DNA from: Bradyrhizobium huanghuaihaiense
GTDB lineage: Bacteria; Pseudomonadota; Alphaproteobacteria; Rhizobiales; Xanthobacteraceae
DNA length: 64,000 nucleotides
Direction: 5' to 3'
NCBI RefSeq assembly: GCF_007830635.1
Contig: NZ_VLLA01000022.1
Coordinates: forward strand, 124,001 to 188,000
The translations under genes and the position numbers were made by a program. Under the pieces are notes generated by a model that saw nothing but the letters and a program-made list of their open reading frames with translations, ran no database searches and had not been told where the DNA came from. Below, piece after piece: positions 32,454-40,578 of the stretch (its first letter is position 1; the number at the start of each line of letters is the position of its first letter).

Positions 32454-33065
32454 TTACCCGCGACGATCGACGAGCCGGCGCGCCGCCGGCATCAGCGTCG
32501 CGCCCAGCGCGTTCTTGACCAGGGACGCCGCGATGAACGGCGCAAGGCCCACCTGCCAGGCTTTCGCCGCGCCCAGACCGAGGCCGAAGGCCAGCCAGCC
32601 GAAGCCGGCGGCCAGAATGACGATGTGGCCGACGGCCATCGCGGCGAACAGCAGCACCACGCTGCGATCCCAGCCGCGCTCGGCGAGCCAGCCGGTGACG
32701 AAGGCAGCGAGCACGAAGCCGAACAGATAGCCCGCGGTCGGGCCAACCAGCGGTGCAATCCCACCCACGGGACCGGCGAACACCGGCAGGCCAAGCGCAC
32801 CCTCGACGAGGTAGGCGATCATGGTTGCGCTGCCAAGGCGCCAGCCGTAGGCGGCGCCGATCATCAGCACCACCAGCGTCTGCAACGTCATGGGCACGTA
32901 AGGCAGCGGCAGGTTCACCTTGGCTGATAGCGCCATCAAGGCGGTGCCGAGCGCAATCAGCGCGACGGCACGCAGTGCACCGACTGTTTCGCCCGGACGG
33001 GTCGGCCACATCAATGCGGCGAGAGGAGAATGCGTGGCGGCGGTGGGCACGGAACGGTCAGACAA
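32454..33065 (-). CDS. bioY: Biotin transporter BioY
   Basis: A 203-aa substrate-binding (S) component for biotin uptake, ECF-type or working alone. It has six membrane segments. The family opening VNLPLPYVPMTLQTLVVLMIG and the central GPTAGYLFGFVLAAFVTGWLAERG are clear. No ATPase or bioN gene is adjacent. It is on the same strand as dctA and the aminotransferase, but with a 34-bp gap from the latter and a strong hairpin before dctA. The accB and accC genes for biotin-dependent carboxylation are elsewhere in the window, though not linked. Confidence 0.9.
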   Translation of the reverse strand: MSDRSVPTAATHSPLAALMWPTRPGETVGALRAVALIALGTALMALSAKVNLPLPYVPMTLQTLVVLMIGAAYGWRLGSATMIAYLVEGALGLPVFAGPVGGIAPLVGPTAGYLFGFVLAAFVTGWLAERGWDRSVVLLFAAMAVGHIVILAAGFGWLAFGLGLGAAKAWQVGLAPFIAASLVKNALGATLMPAARRLVDRRG

Positions 33066-33098
33066 GTTGCACTCCGGAAGGCTGGCGAAAACTGGCGG

Positions 33099-34286
33099 CT
33101 ATTTAAGCCAGTGAGCGATCCGGTCAACTGCCTCCCGCATCTCTTCTGCCGAACGGGCATAAGAGAACCGTATGAATGAACGGCCATGGATGGGATCGAA
33201 ATCGACGCCCGGCGTCGCCGCCACATGGGCCTGTTCCAGCATCTGCTTGGCGAATTCGAAACTGTCGGAAGTGAAGTCCGACACATCGGCATAGAGGTAG
33301 AACGCACCATCGGCCGGCAAGAACTTGCTGAGCCCCGCCTTGGGCAGTCCCTCGATCAAAATGCGCCGGTTTTCCTGATAGCCGTGCTTGATCTCCTCCA
33401 TCTCGGCGGCGCCGTCGAAGGCGGCCTCGGCGGCGATCTGCGACAGCGAGGGCACCGAGATCGACAGGTTCTGCTGCAGCCGCTCGATCGGGCGCACCAA
33501 AATCTCCGGCACGACCATCCAGCCGACGCGCCAGCCCGTCATGCAAAAATACTTCGAGAACGAATTGATCACGAGTGCGTGGTCGGACAGCGCCGCGGCC
33601 GTCACCGCCGGAAACGCGTAGTCCAGCCCGTGATAGATCTCGTCCGAGATGAAGCGGATTTTGGCGTCTTCCGCCGCCGCGATCAGGCCGGCGAGCGCCT
33701 CGCGGGACATCATCGTTCCCGTCGGATTGGCGGGACTGCCGACCAGCACGCCCTTCAGCGGCGCCTTGCGATGGGCGGCAAGCAGCGCCTCGCCGGTGAG
33801 CGCGTGGCGTGTCTCGTTCGTCGTCTCGATCAGCACCGGCTCGCAGCCGAGCGCAGTCAGGATGTGGCGGTATGGCGGATAGCCCGGCACCGTCACGGCG
33901 ACGCGGTCCCCGGGCTCGAACATCGACAGGAACGCGAGGATGAATCCGCCGGACGAGCCCGTCGTCACCACAATCCGCTCGGGGCTGACGTCACACCCAT
34001 GGACGTCGCGATAGTGCCGCGCGATCCGCTCGCGCAAGGAAGGGATACCGAGCGCGGAGGTATAGTCGATCCGGCCGGCCTCGAGCGCGGCATGGGCGGC
34101 CGCGATCGCGGTTTTCGGCGCGCCGGCCGCGGGCTGGCCGACCTCCATGTGGATGACATGGCCGCCGGCGGCCTCGATTCGGGCCGCGGCGGCCATCACG
34201 TCCATCACCATGAACGGGGGAACGTCGCTGCGGCGGGAGGGCTCGAGCCACTGCCCCAACCGGTTCCTCAATGTCGCATCCTGCAT
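33099..34286 (-). CDS. Aminotransferase class I/II, PLP-dependent
   Basis: A 395-aa fold-type I aminotransferase of the aspartate aminotransferase group. The Schiff-base lysine is K245 in VINSFSKYFCMTGWRVGW, and the cofactor phosphate-binding and substrate Arg motifs (GWR and the C-terminal SFIRFSYAR) are present. It transfers an amino group between an amino acid and 2-oxoglutarate, but the specific amino acid is not predictable. It lies divergent from the M48 protease gene; the 206-bp intergenic region holds a short direct repeat. Confident on family only. Confidence 0.88.
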   Translation of the reverse strand: MQDATLRNRLGQWLEPSRRSDVPPFMVMDVMAAAARIEAAGGHVIHMEVGQPAAGAPKTAIAAAHAALEAGRIDYTSALGIPSLRERIARHYRDVHGCDVSPERIVVTTGSSGGFILAFLSMFEPGDRVAVTVPGYPPYRHILTALGCEPVLIETTNETRHALTGEALLAAHRKAPLKGVLVGSPANPTGTMMSREALAGLIAAAEDAKIRFISDEIYHGLDYAFPAVTAAALSDHALVINSFSKYFCMTGWRVGWMVVPEILVRPIERLQQNLSISVPSLSQIAAEAAFDGAAEMEEIKHGYQENRRILIEGLPKAGLSKFLPADGAFYLYADVSDFTSDSFEFAKQMLEQAHVAATPGVDFDPIHGRSFIRFSYARSAEEMREAVDRIAHWLK

Positions 34287-34365
34287 CGATTTCTGCTATT
34301 TCGCTGGCGGACCGGTCCGTCCGGTCCTTCAAAACGGGGCGCTTGCGCCCCAGACTGGCCGCATT

Positions 34366-34395
34366 GTACGGCTCATAAGGGGTACGGCTCATAGG
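34366..34395. repeat. Short tandem direct repeat, GTACGGCTCATA
   Basis: GTACGGCTCATAAGG (34366-34380) is followed by GTACGGCTCATAGG (34382-34395) with start-to-start spacing of 16 bp. A CTTG-looped hairpin (GGGGCGC / GCGCCCC, 34336-34351) lies just before. It could be a two-site operator or chance. Confidence 0.45.
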
Positions 34396-34492
34396 CCATA
34401 TCGCGTATCCGGTCCGCCGCCAATCGCCAAAACCAATCACGAAAACTGCATTCCAGGTCCCTTTGCCGAGACCGTTTGACCAAGACCGCCTG

Positions 34493-35896
34493 ATGTTGCT
34501 CCAGACCGCATTGCGCAAGAAGGCCTCCGCCCTCACCGCCCTCGTCACGGCCGCGGCGATCGCACTGGCGCCGCTCCCGGCGGCACGCGCGCAGAGCAAG
34601 GGTCCGCCGATCCTGCGCGATACCGAGACCGAACAGCTCCTGCGCGAATATACCCGCCCGATCCTGCGCGTCGCCGGTCTGGAAAAGCAGAACATCCAGA
34701 TGGTGATCATCAACGACAGCGCGTTCAACGCGTTCGTCGCAGACGGCCGCCGCATCTTCGTCAATTACGGCGCGATCCTCCAGTCGGAGACGCCGAACCA
34801 GATCATCGGCGTGCTCGCGCACGAGACCGGGCATCTGGCCGGCGGGCATCTGTCCAAGCTGCGCGAGCAGCTCGCCAACGCGCAGACCCAGATGATCATC
34901 GCGATGCTGCTCGGCGCCGGTGCGATCGCAGCCGGCAGCACCCGCAGCTCAAGCAGCGCCGGCAACAACGGCCTTGCCAATGCGGGCGCCGCCGCGATCG
35001 CCGGACCGCAGGAGATGATCCGCCGCACGCTGCTGTCCTACCAGCGCCAGCAGGAGGAGAACGCCGACCGCGCCGGCGTGAAATTCCTGACCGCGACCCA
35101 GCAGTCGCCGAGGGGCATGTACGAGACCTTCAAGCGCTTCACCAGCGAGAGCCTGTTCGCCGCGCGCGGCGCCGACCCCTATCTCCAGTCGCATCCGATG
35201 CCGGCCGAGCGCGTCGCGGCACTGCAGGAGTTCGCCAGCAGCAGTCCCTATTGGGAGAAGAAGGACGATCCCGCACTCCAGCTCCGCCACGACATGGTGC
35301 GCGCCAAGATCTCGGCCTTCATGGAGCGGCCGGAGACGGTGTATCGCCGCTATCCGCAGACCAACGACAGCATGCCGGCGCGCTATGCCCGGGCCATCAG
35401 CACCTATCTGCACGGCGATCTGCGCAGCGCCCTCGCCCAGATCGACGCCCTGATCCAGGTCCAGCCCAACAACCCGTATTTCTACGAGGTACGCGGCCAG
35501 GCGCTGCTCGAGAGCGGCAAGCCCGCCGAGGCCATCGCTCCGCTGCGCAAAGCCGTGCAGCTCTCCAACAACTCGCCCCTCATCGAGATGTTACTTGGGC
35601 AGGCTCTGGTTGGAACCGATAATAAAGCCTACACCGAAGACGCCGTTCGGATTCTTCGCACCGCCGTGGCGCGGGAGCCCGAGGCGGTGCTCGGTTATAC
35701 CCAGCTCGCGATGGCCTATGGCCGGAAGGGCGACTATGCCGAGGCGGATCTCGCATCGGCTCAGGCCGCTTACCTGCGCGGCGACAACAAGACCGCCCGC
35801 GAGCTTGCAACGCGCGCGAAAACCCGTTTCGCCGTCGGCACGCCCGGATGGGTCAAGGCCGACGACATCGTGGCGGCCAAGCCGCCGCGCAACTGA
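34493..35896 (+). CDS. Periplasmic M48 metalloprotease with TPR (BepA/YfgC type)
   Basis: A 467-aa protein. A signal peptide (residues 1-32, ending AARA) precedes a gluzincin protease domain with HExxH at H110-H114 (LAHETGHLAGGH) and the downstream Glu ligand in EENADRAG. A long C-terminal TPR-type scaffold follows (YARAISTYLHGDLRSALAQIDALI). This domain order is that of BepA/YfgC, which assist or degrade outer-membrane proteins such as LptD and BamA. I chose the ATG at 34493; a TTG at 34463 adds residues without homology. It precedes a DsbA-like gene by 98 bp. Confidence 0.88.
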   Translation: MLLQTALRKKASALTALVTAAAIALAPLPAARAQSKGPPILRDTETEQLLREYTRPILRVAGLEKQNIQMVIINDSAFNAFVADGRRIFVNYGAILQSETPNQIIGVLAHETGHLAGGHLSKLREQLANAQTQMIIAMLLGAGAIAAGSTRSSSSAGNNGLANAGAAAIAGPQEMIRRTLLSYQRQQEENADRAGVKFLTATQQSPRGMYETFKRFTSESLFAARGADPYLQSHPMPAERVAALQEFASSSPYWEKKDDPALQLRHDMVRAKISAFMERPETVYRRYPQTNDSMPARYARAISTYLHGDLRSALAQIDALIQVQPNNPYFYEVRGQALLESGKPAEAIAPLRKAVQLSNNSPLIEMLLGQALVGTDNKAYTEDAVRILRTAVAREPEAVLGYTQLAMAYGRKGDYAEADLASAQAAYLRGDNKTARELATRAKTRFAVGTPGWVKADDIVAAKPPRN

Positions 35897-35994
35897 AAAC
35901 TGGAACGACGCCTTGAGACCACGACGTCACGACACCGAGCTTTGAGTCCGCCGGGACGTTTTCCGAAACCTGCTTTGGATAAGAGGATTTGCCT

Positions 35995-36762
35995 ATGCCT
36001 TCGCTGCGTCTGCTTGCCCCCGCGCTGTTTGCGCTCGCCATGTTCGGCGCAGCCGCGCCCGCGTCGGCCGACAGCTTCTCCGATGCCCAGCGCACCGACA
36101 TCGAGGCGATCGTCAAGAACTATCTCGTCACCCATCCCGAGGTGCTCGAGGAAGCGATGACCGAGCTCACCAAGCGCCAGGCCGCGGCCGAAACGCAGAA
36201 GCACGAGGCCAGCATCGCGCAGAACTCAGAGGCGATCTTCAACTCGCCGCGCCAGGTCGTGCTCGGCAACAAGGACGGCGACGTCACCTTCGTCGAGTTC
36301 TTCGATTACAATTGCGGCTACTGCAAGCGCGCGATGGATGACATGCTGACCCTCATGAAGGGCGATCCCAAGCTGAAGGTCGTGCTGAAGGAGTTTCCCG
36401 TGCTGAGCCAGGGCTCGGTCGAAGCCGCGCAGGTCGCGGTCGCCGTGCGTATGCAGGATCCCTCCGGCAAGAAGTATCTCGACTTCCACCAGAAGCTGCT
36501 CGGCGGCCGCGGCGCGGCCGACAAGGCGCGCGCCATGCAGGCGGCCAAGGACGCCGGGCTCGACACCGCGAAAATCGAGAAGGACCTCACCAGCCCCGAA
36601 GTGCGCGCCACCATCGAGGAGAACTTCAAGCTCGCCGAGGCGATGGGCATGAACGGCACGCCGAGCTACGTGATCGGCAAGCAGATCGTGATCGGCGCGG
36701 TCGGCGTTGAAGGCCTGAAGGAAAAGATCGGCATTGCCCGCTGCGGCAAGGCGACCTGCTGA
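35995..36762 (+). CDS. DsbA family thiol:disulfide protein with ScsC-type N-terminal region
   Basis: A 255-aa exported thioredoxin-fold protein. A signal peptide (1-26, ending ASA) precedes an N-terminal helical extension (about 30-75) like that of ScsC, which drives oligomerisation. The redox motif CGYC is at 107-110, and the cis-Pro loop reads GTPSYVIG. A C-terminal pair of Cys (RCGKATC) is unusual for the fold and could form another disulfide. It likely forms or shuffles disulfides in the periplasm. The start ATG at 35995 has AAGAGG upstream. It may be co-transcribed with the M48 gene. A strong terminator follows. Confidence 0.88.
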   Translation: MPSLRLLAPALFALAMFGAAAPASADSFSDAQRTDIEAIVKNYLVTHPEVLEEAMTELTKRQAAAETQKHEASIAQNSEAIFNSPRQVVLGNKDGDVTFVEFFDYNCGYCKRAMDDMLTLMKGDPKLKVVLKEFPVLSQGSVEAAQVAVAVRMQDPSGKKYLDFHQKLLGGRGAADKARAMQAAKDAGLDTAKIEKDLTSPEVRATIEENFKLAEAMGMNGTPSYVIGKQIVIGAVGVEGLKEKIGIARCGKATC

Positions 36763-36782
36763 GCGACACGACATTGCGTTGA

Positions 36783-36814
36783 AAGAGGCCGGCTCACCGC
36801 CGGCCTCTTTTTTT
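36783..36814 (+). terminator. Rho-independent terminator after DsbA-like gene
   Basis: An 11-bp perfect stem AAGAGGCCGGC (36783-36793) / GCCGGCCTCTT (36799-36809), 5-nt loop TCACC, followed by a run of T to 36814. Confidence 0.92.
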
Positions 36815-36904
36815 GCGCGGGTTCGCACGCAGTTTGTCGCGATCCGGGCGAGACCGTTCATCCGGCGTTCAATAAACAAAGCGCGTCGGAACCCCCTGGA
36901 ATTC

Positions 36905-36929
36905 GGAACGACCACGCTCTCCTTTCGTT
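36905..36929 (+). promoter_or_regulatory. EcfG-type promoter for DUF1236 gene
   Basis: GGAAC (36905-36909)-N16-CGTT (36926-36929). This is an exact match to the alphaproteobacterial general stress sigma factor consensus (GGAAC-N16/17-CGTT, known from the EcfG literature). Start would fall near 36936, about 41 nt ahead of the gene. A second GGAAC sits at 36888. Confidence 0.75.
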
Positions 36930-36976
36930 GTCGGCGCGGGCAATGACGCAAAGAAATCACGTGAGGAGAGGTTCAA

Positions 36977-37810
36977 ATGACTAATCGCTTTTTGGTCTCG
37001 GTTGCAGCCTTGGCGCTGATCTCCGGCACCGGTTTTGCCAACGCGCAAGGAACCGGAACCAAGGACTACGGGGGTGGCCAGCAGACCCAGCACAGTACGC
37101 AGCCTTCTGGCGAGCGCAGCGGCTCCATGGGCAAGCAAGAGTCCATGGACAAGCAAGACAAGCATGACAAGGGAACAGTCGGCCAGGCCGGCGGCATGAA
37201 GGATCAGCCGAGCGCTCATGACAAGTCGACTCAGTCCGACAAGATGAACAAGGACCAACCGGGGGCGACGCGTGAGAAGTCGACGCAGTCGGAGAAGTCG
37301 TCGACGGTTGGCCAGAGCCCGCGGAGCGACGAGAAGTCCAAGGGCAGCATGAGCAAGGAAACCGAGACCAAGGGCACCAAGGACATGAAGGCTGAGGGCA
37401 GCAAGAGCGGCACCTCGACCAACAATGCCGAGAGCCAGAAGGGGACCACGAGCACCAACCAGAACGCTCAGGGTCAGACCGGCACCGGCACCAACCAGAA
37501 CGCCCAGGGCCAGACCAGCACCAACACGACGGTCGGCCAGGCTGGCGCTGGCGCCAAGCTCTCGACCGAGCAGCGGACCCAGATCACCTCGGTGATCCGC
37601 GAGCAGCGCGTGGCCCCTGTGAGCAATGTGAACTTCGCGGTCTCGGTCGGCACCCGCATTCCGCGCGAGGGCATCGAGCTGCACGCCCTGCCGTCCCGGG
37701 TTGCGACGATCTATCCGGAGTGGCGCAACTACCGCTACGTCATGGTCCGCGAGCAGATCGTGATCATCGATCCGAACACCTACGAGATCGTCGCGGTTCT
37801 CGACGTCTAG
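36977..37810 (+). CDS. Secreted DUF1236 domain protein
   Basis: A 277-aa exported protein common in Bradyrhizobium. It has a signal peptide (1-23, ending ANA) and a long low-complexity Lys/Ser/Thr/Gln/Gly-rich region, with a repeat of NQNAQGQT near residues 162-181. The C-terminal DUF1236 domain (about 190-277) holds KLSTEQRTQITSVIREQ and a YRYVMVREQIVIIDPNTYEIV ending. AGGAGAGG is a good ribosome binding site. Function unknown. An EcfG-type promoter suggests stress-induced expression, perhaps in the cell envelope (inference). Confidence 0.85.
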   Translation: MTNRFLVSVAALALISGTGFANAQGTGTKDYGGGQQTQHSTQPSGERSGSMGKQESMDKQDKHDKGTVGQAGGMKDQPSAHDKSTQSDKMNKDQPGATREKSTQSEKSSTVGQSPRSDEKSKGSMSKETETKGTKDMKAEGSKSGTSTNNAESQKGTTSTNQNAQGQTGTGTNQNAQGQTSTNTTVGQAGAGAKLSTEQRTQITSVIREQRVAPVSNVNFAVSVGTRIPREGIELHALPSRVATIYPEWRNYRYVMVREQIVIIDPNTYEIVAVLDV

Positions 37811-37829
37811 GGCTGATGACGACTATCTC

Positions 37830-37862
37830 GGAGGCGGGCCGCAATGCCCGCCTCCTTGCGTT
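37830..37862 (+). terminator. Terminator-like hairpin after DUF1236 gene
   Basis: A 10-bp perfect stem GGAGGCGGGC (37830-37839) / GCCCGCCTCC (37846-37855) with a 6-nt loop and a weak T-rich tail (TTGCGTTT). Confidence 0.75.
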
Positions 37863-38035
37863 TGGCCGGCAGCCATGCTTTGGACTGGTTAACAAGCAAT
37901 TTCCGTAGCTTCCGCACAGGTTTTTGCACCCCGGATGAGGTGCCTGAAGCCCCTTGGGAGGTCCTTCAAGGCTTCCCCTAGGGCGCTTTGTTACCTATAA
38001 CCCCGCCACGCCGAAGCACCTCTTCCGGGATTGGA

Positions 38036-38503
38036 ATGGCAGAACCAGCAACCGACACGATCCTCGTTCTCAACGGGCCGAACCTCAACATGTTGGGGAC
38101 GCGCGAGCCTGAAAAGTATGGCCATGCGACGCTGGCCGACGTCGAGGCGCTGTGCCGCGAGACGGCGGCGACGTTCGGCCTCAAGGCCGACTGCCGCCAA
38201 TCCAACCGCGAGGGCGAGCTGATCGACTTCATCCACGAGGCGCATGCGCGCAAGATGAAGGGCATCATCATCAATGCCGGCGGCTATTCGCACACCTCGA
38301 TCGCGCTGCACGACGCGCTGCTCGCGGTGCAGATCCCGACGGTCGAGGTGCATGTGACCAACATCCACGCCCGCGAGAGTTTTCGTCACCACTCCTACAC
38401 CGCGCGCGCCGCGTTCGCCTCGCTGTGCGGTTTCGGCATCGAAGGCTACCGCCTCGCCATCCAGGGCCTTGCCGCCAAGCTCGGCATCAAGCCCAAAGCC
38501 TGA
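38036..38503 (+). CDS. aroQ: Type II 3-dehydroquinate dehydratase
   Basis: A 155-aa shikimate-pathway enzyme that dehydrates 3-dehydroquinate. The N-terminal ILVLNGPNLNMLGTREPEKYG contains the lid loop with the catalytic Arg and Tyr. INAGGYSHTSIALHDAL and EVHVTNIHARESFRHHSY carry the active-site Asn and His. It normally forms a dodecamer. The start is ATG 38036 (GGGATTGGA upstream). It is followed after 35 bp by accB and then accC, an order seen in many Rhizobiales. The upstream region has only a weak hairpin. Confidence 0.95.
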   Translation: MAEPATDTILVLNGPNLNMLGTREPEKYGHATLADVEALCRETAATFGLKADCRQSNREGELIDFIHEAHARKMKGIIINAGGYSHTSIALHDALLAVQIPTVEVHVTNIHARESFRHHSYTARAAFASLCGFGIEGYRLAIQGLAAKLGIKPKA

Positions 38504-38538
38504 CGCTCCCTTCCAACAGAACATTCGGATCAAACAAC

Positions 38539-39030
38539 ATGGCGCGCCAGCCAGACGACAAAGCAGCCGCAAAGTTTTCCAGCGAGGATTCCGCGCTCGT
38601 GCGCGAGCTCGCCCTTCTGCTCGATGAGACCAGCCTCACCGAGATCGAGATCGAGCGCGCGGGCCTCCGCCTGCGCGTCGCCCGCAACATCAGTGTCGCG
38701 GCGACCATGCCGATGCCGGTCGCGGCCGCTGCCGCCCTGCCTTTGGCGGCAAGCGCCGCCGCGCCCGCTTCCGCCGCGGCCGATTTGTCCAAGCATCCGG
38801 GCGCCGTGACCTCGCCTATGGTCGGCACCGCCTATTGGGCGCCGGAGCCCGGCGCCAAGCCGTTCATCGAGGTCGGCTCCAAGGTCTCGGTCGGCCAGAC
38901 GCTGCTGATCATCGAAGCCATGAAGACCATGAACCAGATTCCCTCGCCGCGCGCCGGCACGGTGACGCAGATCCTGGTCGAGGACGGCCAGCCGGTCGAG
39001 TACGGCGAGCCGCTGGTCATTATTGAATAA
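38539..39030 (+). CDS. accB: Acetyl-CoA carboxylase biotin carboxyl carrier protein
   Basis: A 163-aa biotin carrier of acetyl-CoA carboxylase. A helical N-terminus (SEDSALVRELALLLDETSLTEIEIE) and an Ala/Pro linker lead to the biotinyl domain. K132 in the EAMKTMNQI motif is the biotin site. It is carboxylated by AccC for fatty-acid synthesis. It sits between aroQ and accC with a repeat element in the 82-bp gap to accC. Confidence 0.95.
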   Translation: MARQPDDKAAAKFSSEDSALVRELALLLDETSLTEIEIERAGLRLRVARNISVAATMPMPVAAAAALPLAASAAAPASAAADLSKHPGAVTSPMVGTAYWAPEPGAKPFIEVGSKVSVGQTLLIIEAMKTMNQIPSPRAGTVTQILVEDGQPVEYGEPLVIIE

Positions 39031-39099
39031 GCGAGTGGCGAATGGCGAATAGCGAATGGTGCCTGTCTTGCCACTCGCTATTCGCTGCTCCCTATTCGC
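39031..39099. repeat. Inverted clusters of GCGAATAG/GCGAATGG heptamer-type words
   Basis: Left part (39031-39060): GCGAGTGGCGAATGGCGAAT and so on, three near-identical GCGAAT words seven bases apart. Right part (39071-39099) has the same words reversed (CTATTCGC, CACTCGC). Such intergenic elements recur in Bradyrhizobium genomes (recollection). It falls between accB and accC, so it would be in the mRNA as a hairpin. Confidence 0.75.
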
Positions 39100-39112
39100 C
39101 CGCTGAGGCACC

Positions 39113-40471
39113 ATGTTCGACAAGATCCTCATAGCCAATCGCGGCGAGATCGCCCTTCGCATCCTCAGGGCCTGCAAGGAGCTCGGGATCGCGACCGTTG
39201 CCGTTCACTCCACGGCCGACGCTGATGCCATGCATGTGCGCCTGTCGGACGAGAGCGTCTGCATTGGGCCGCCGGCGTCCAAGGACAGCTATCTCAACGT
39301 GCCCGCGCTGCTCGCGGCCTGCGAGATCACCGGCGCCGATGCCGTGCATCCCGGCTACGGCTTCCTCTCCGAGAACGCGCGCTTCGCGGAAATCCTCTCC
39401 GAGCACAATCTGCATTTCATCGGCCCCAAGGCCGAGCACATCCGCCTGATGGGCGACAAGATCGAGGCCAAGAAGACCGCCAAGAAGCTCGGCATCCCCG
39501 TGGTGCCCGGCTCGGACGGCGCGGTCGGCCCCGACGATGACGCCATGGCGATCGCGAAGAAGATCGGCTTTCCCGTCCTGGTGAAGGCGGCGGCGGGCGG
39601 CGGCGGCCGCGGCATGAAGGTCGCCCACAGTGAGGCCGACCTCCAGCTGGCGCTGTCGACGGCGGCCAACGAGGCCAAATCCGCCTTTGGCGACGCCTCG
39701 GTCTATCTCGAAAAATACCTCCAGAAGCCGCGCCACATCGAAATCCAGATCCTCGGCGACGGCCGCGGCGGCGCGATCCATCTCGGCGAGCGCGATTGCT
39801 CGCTGCAACGCCGCCACCAGAAGGTCTGGGAGGAAGGCCCCTCGCCCGTGCTGGCCGCCGCCGCGCGCGCCAAGATCGGCGAGACCTGTGCCAAGGCTAT
39901 GCGCGAGATGAAATATCTCGGCGTCGGCACCATCGAGTTCCTGTTCGAGGACGGCGAGTTCTACTTCATCGAGATGAACACGCGTATCCAGGTCGAGCAT
40001 CCCGTCACCGAGAGCATCACCGACATCGACCTCGTGCTGGAGCAGATCCGCATCGCCGCCGGCGGCGAGCTGCCGGCGAAGCAGAGCGAGATCCAGATCA
40101 TCGGCCACGCCATCGAGTGCCGGATCAACGCGGAGAATCCGCAGACCTTCCGGCCCTCGCCGGGCCGCATCACGCAATATCACCCGCCCGGCGGGCTCGG
40201 CGTGCGGATCGATTCCGCCGTCTATCAGGGCTACACGATCCCGCCCTATTACGATTCCCTCGTCGGCAAGCTGATCGTGCACGGCAAGACCCGCGCCGAA
40301 TGCCTGATGCGGCTGCGTCGGGCGCTGGACGAGATGGTGGTCGAAGGCATCGAGACCACACTGCCGCTGTTCCGCGACCTCGTTCGTCAGGACGACATCA
40401 TCAACGGCGACTATCACATCCACTGGCTGGAACAGTATCTGGCCGGCAAGGCGGAACCCGCCCCCAAATAA
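39113..40471 (+). CDS. accC: Acetyl-CoA carboxylase, biotin carboxylase subunit
   Basis: A 452-aa ATP-grasp enzyme that carboxylates the biotin on AccB using bicarbonate. The N-terminal opening ILIANRGEIALRILRACKELG, the glycine-rich KAAAGGGGRGMKV lid, and EMNTRIQVEHPVTE with catalytic residues are intact. It is immediately downstream of accB. Start ATG 39113. The next gene on this strand is the CHASE3 kinase behind an EcfG-type promoter, so the acc operon probably ends here. Confidence 0.96.
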   Translation: MFDKILIANRGEIALRILRACKELGIATVAVHSTADADAMHVRLSDESVCIGPPASKDSYLNVPALLAACEITGADAVHPGYGFLSENARFAEILSEHNLHFIGPKAEHIRLMGDKIEAKKTAKKLGIPVVPGSDGAVGPDDDAMAIAKKIGFPVLVKAAAGGGGRGMKVAHSEADLQLALSTAANEAKSAFGDASVYLEKYLQKPRHIEIQILGDGRGGAIHLGERDCSLQRRHQKVWEEGPSPVLAAAARAKIGETCAKAMREMKYLGVGTIEFLFEDGEFYFIEMNTRIQVEHPVTESITDIDLVLEQIRIAAGGELPAKQSEIQIIGHAIECRINAENPQTFRPSPGRITQYHPPGGLGVRIDSAVYQGYTIPPYYDSLVGKLIVHGKTRAECLMRLRRALDEMVVEGIETTLPLFRDLVRQDDIINGDYHIHWLEQYLAGKAEPAPK

Positions 40472-40485
40472 ATCCCCCACCCCCG

Positions 40486-40510
40486 GGAACCCGTTGCCTT
40501 CACGGGCGTT
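40486..40510 (+). promoter_or_regulatory. EcfG-type promoter for the three-gene signalling operon
   Basis: GGAAC (40486-40490)-N16-CGTT (40507-40510), an exact consensus match. Predicted start is near 40517, about 62 nt before the kinase start codon and 15 bp after accC. This links the operon to the general stress response (inference). Confidence 0.78.
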
Positions 40511-40578
40511 TTGAGCAGCTGGGAGCTGTTTGAAAAGGGGCGTTGGATTTCCATTGATCTCGACTGGGCGACACCGTC

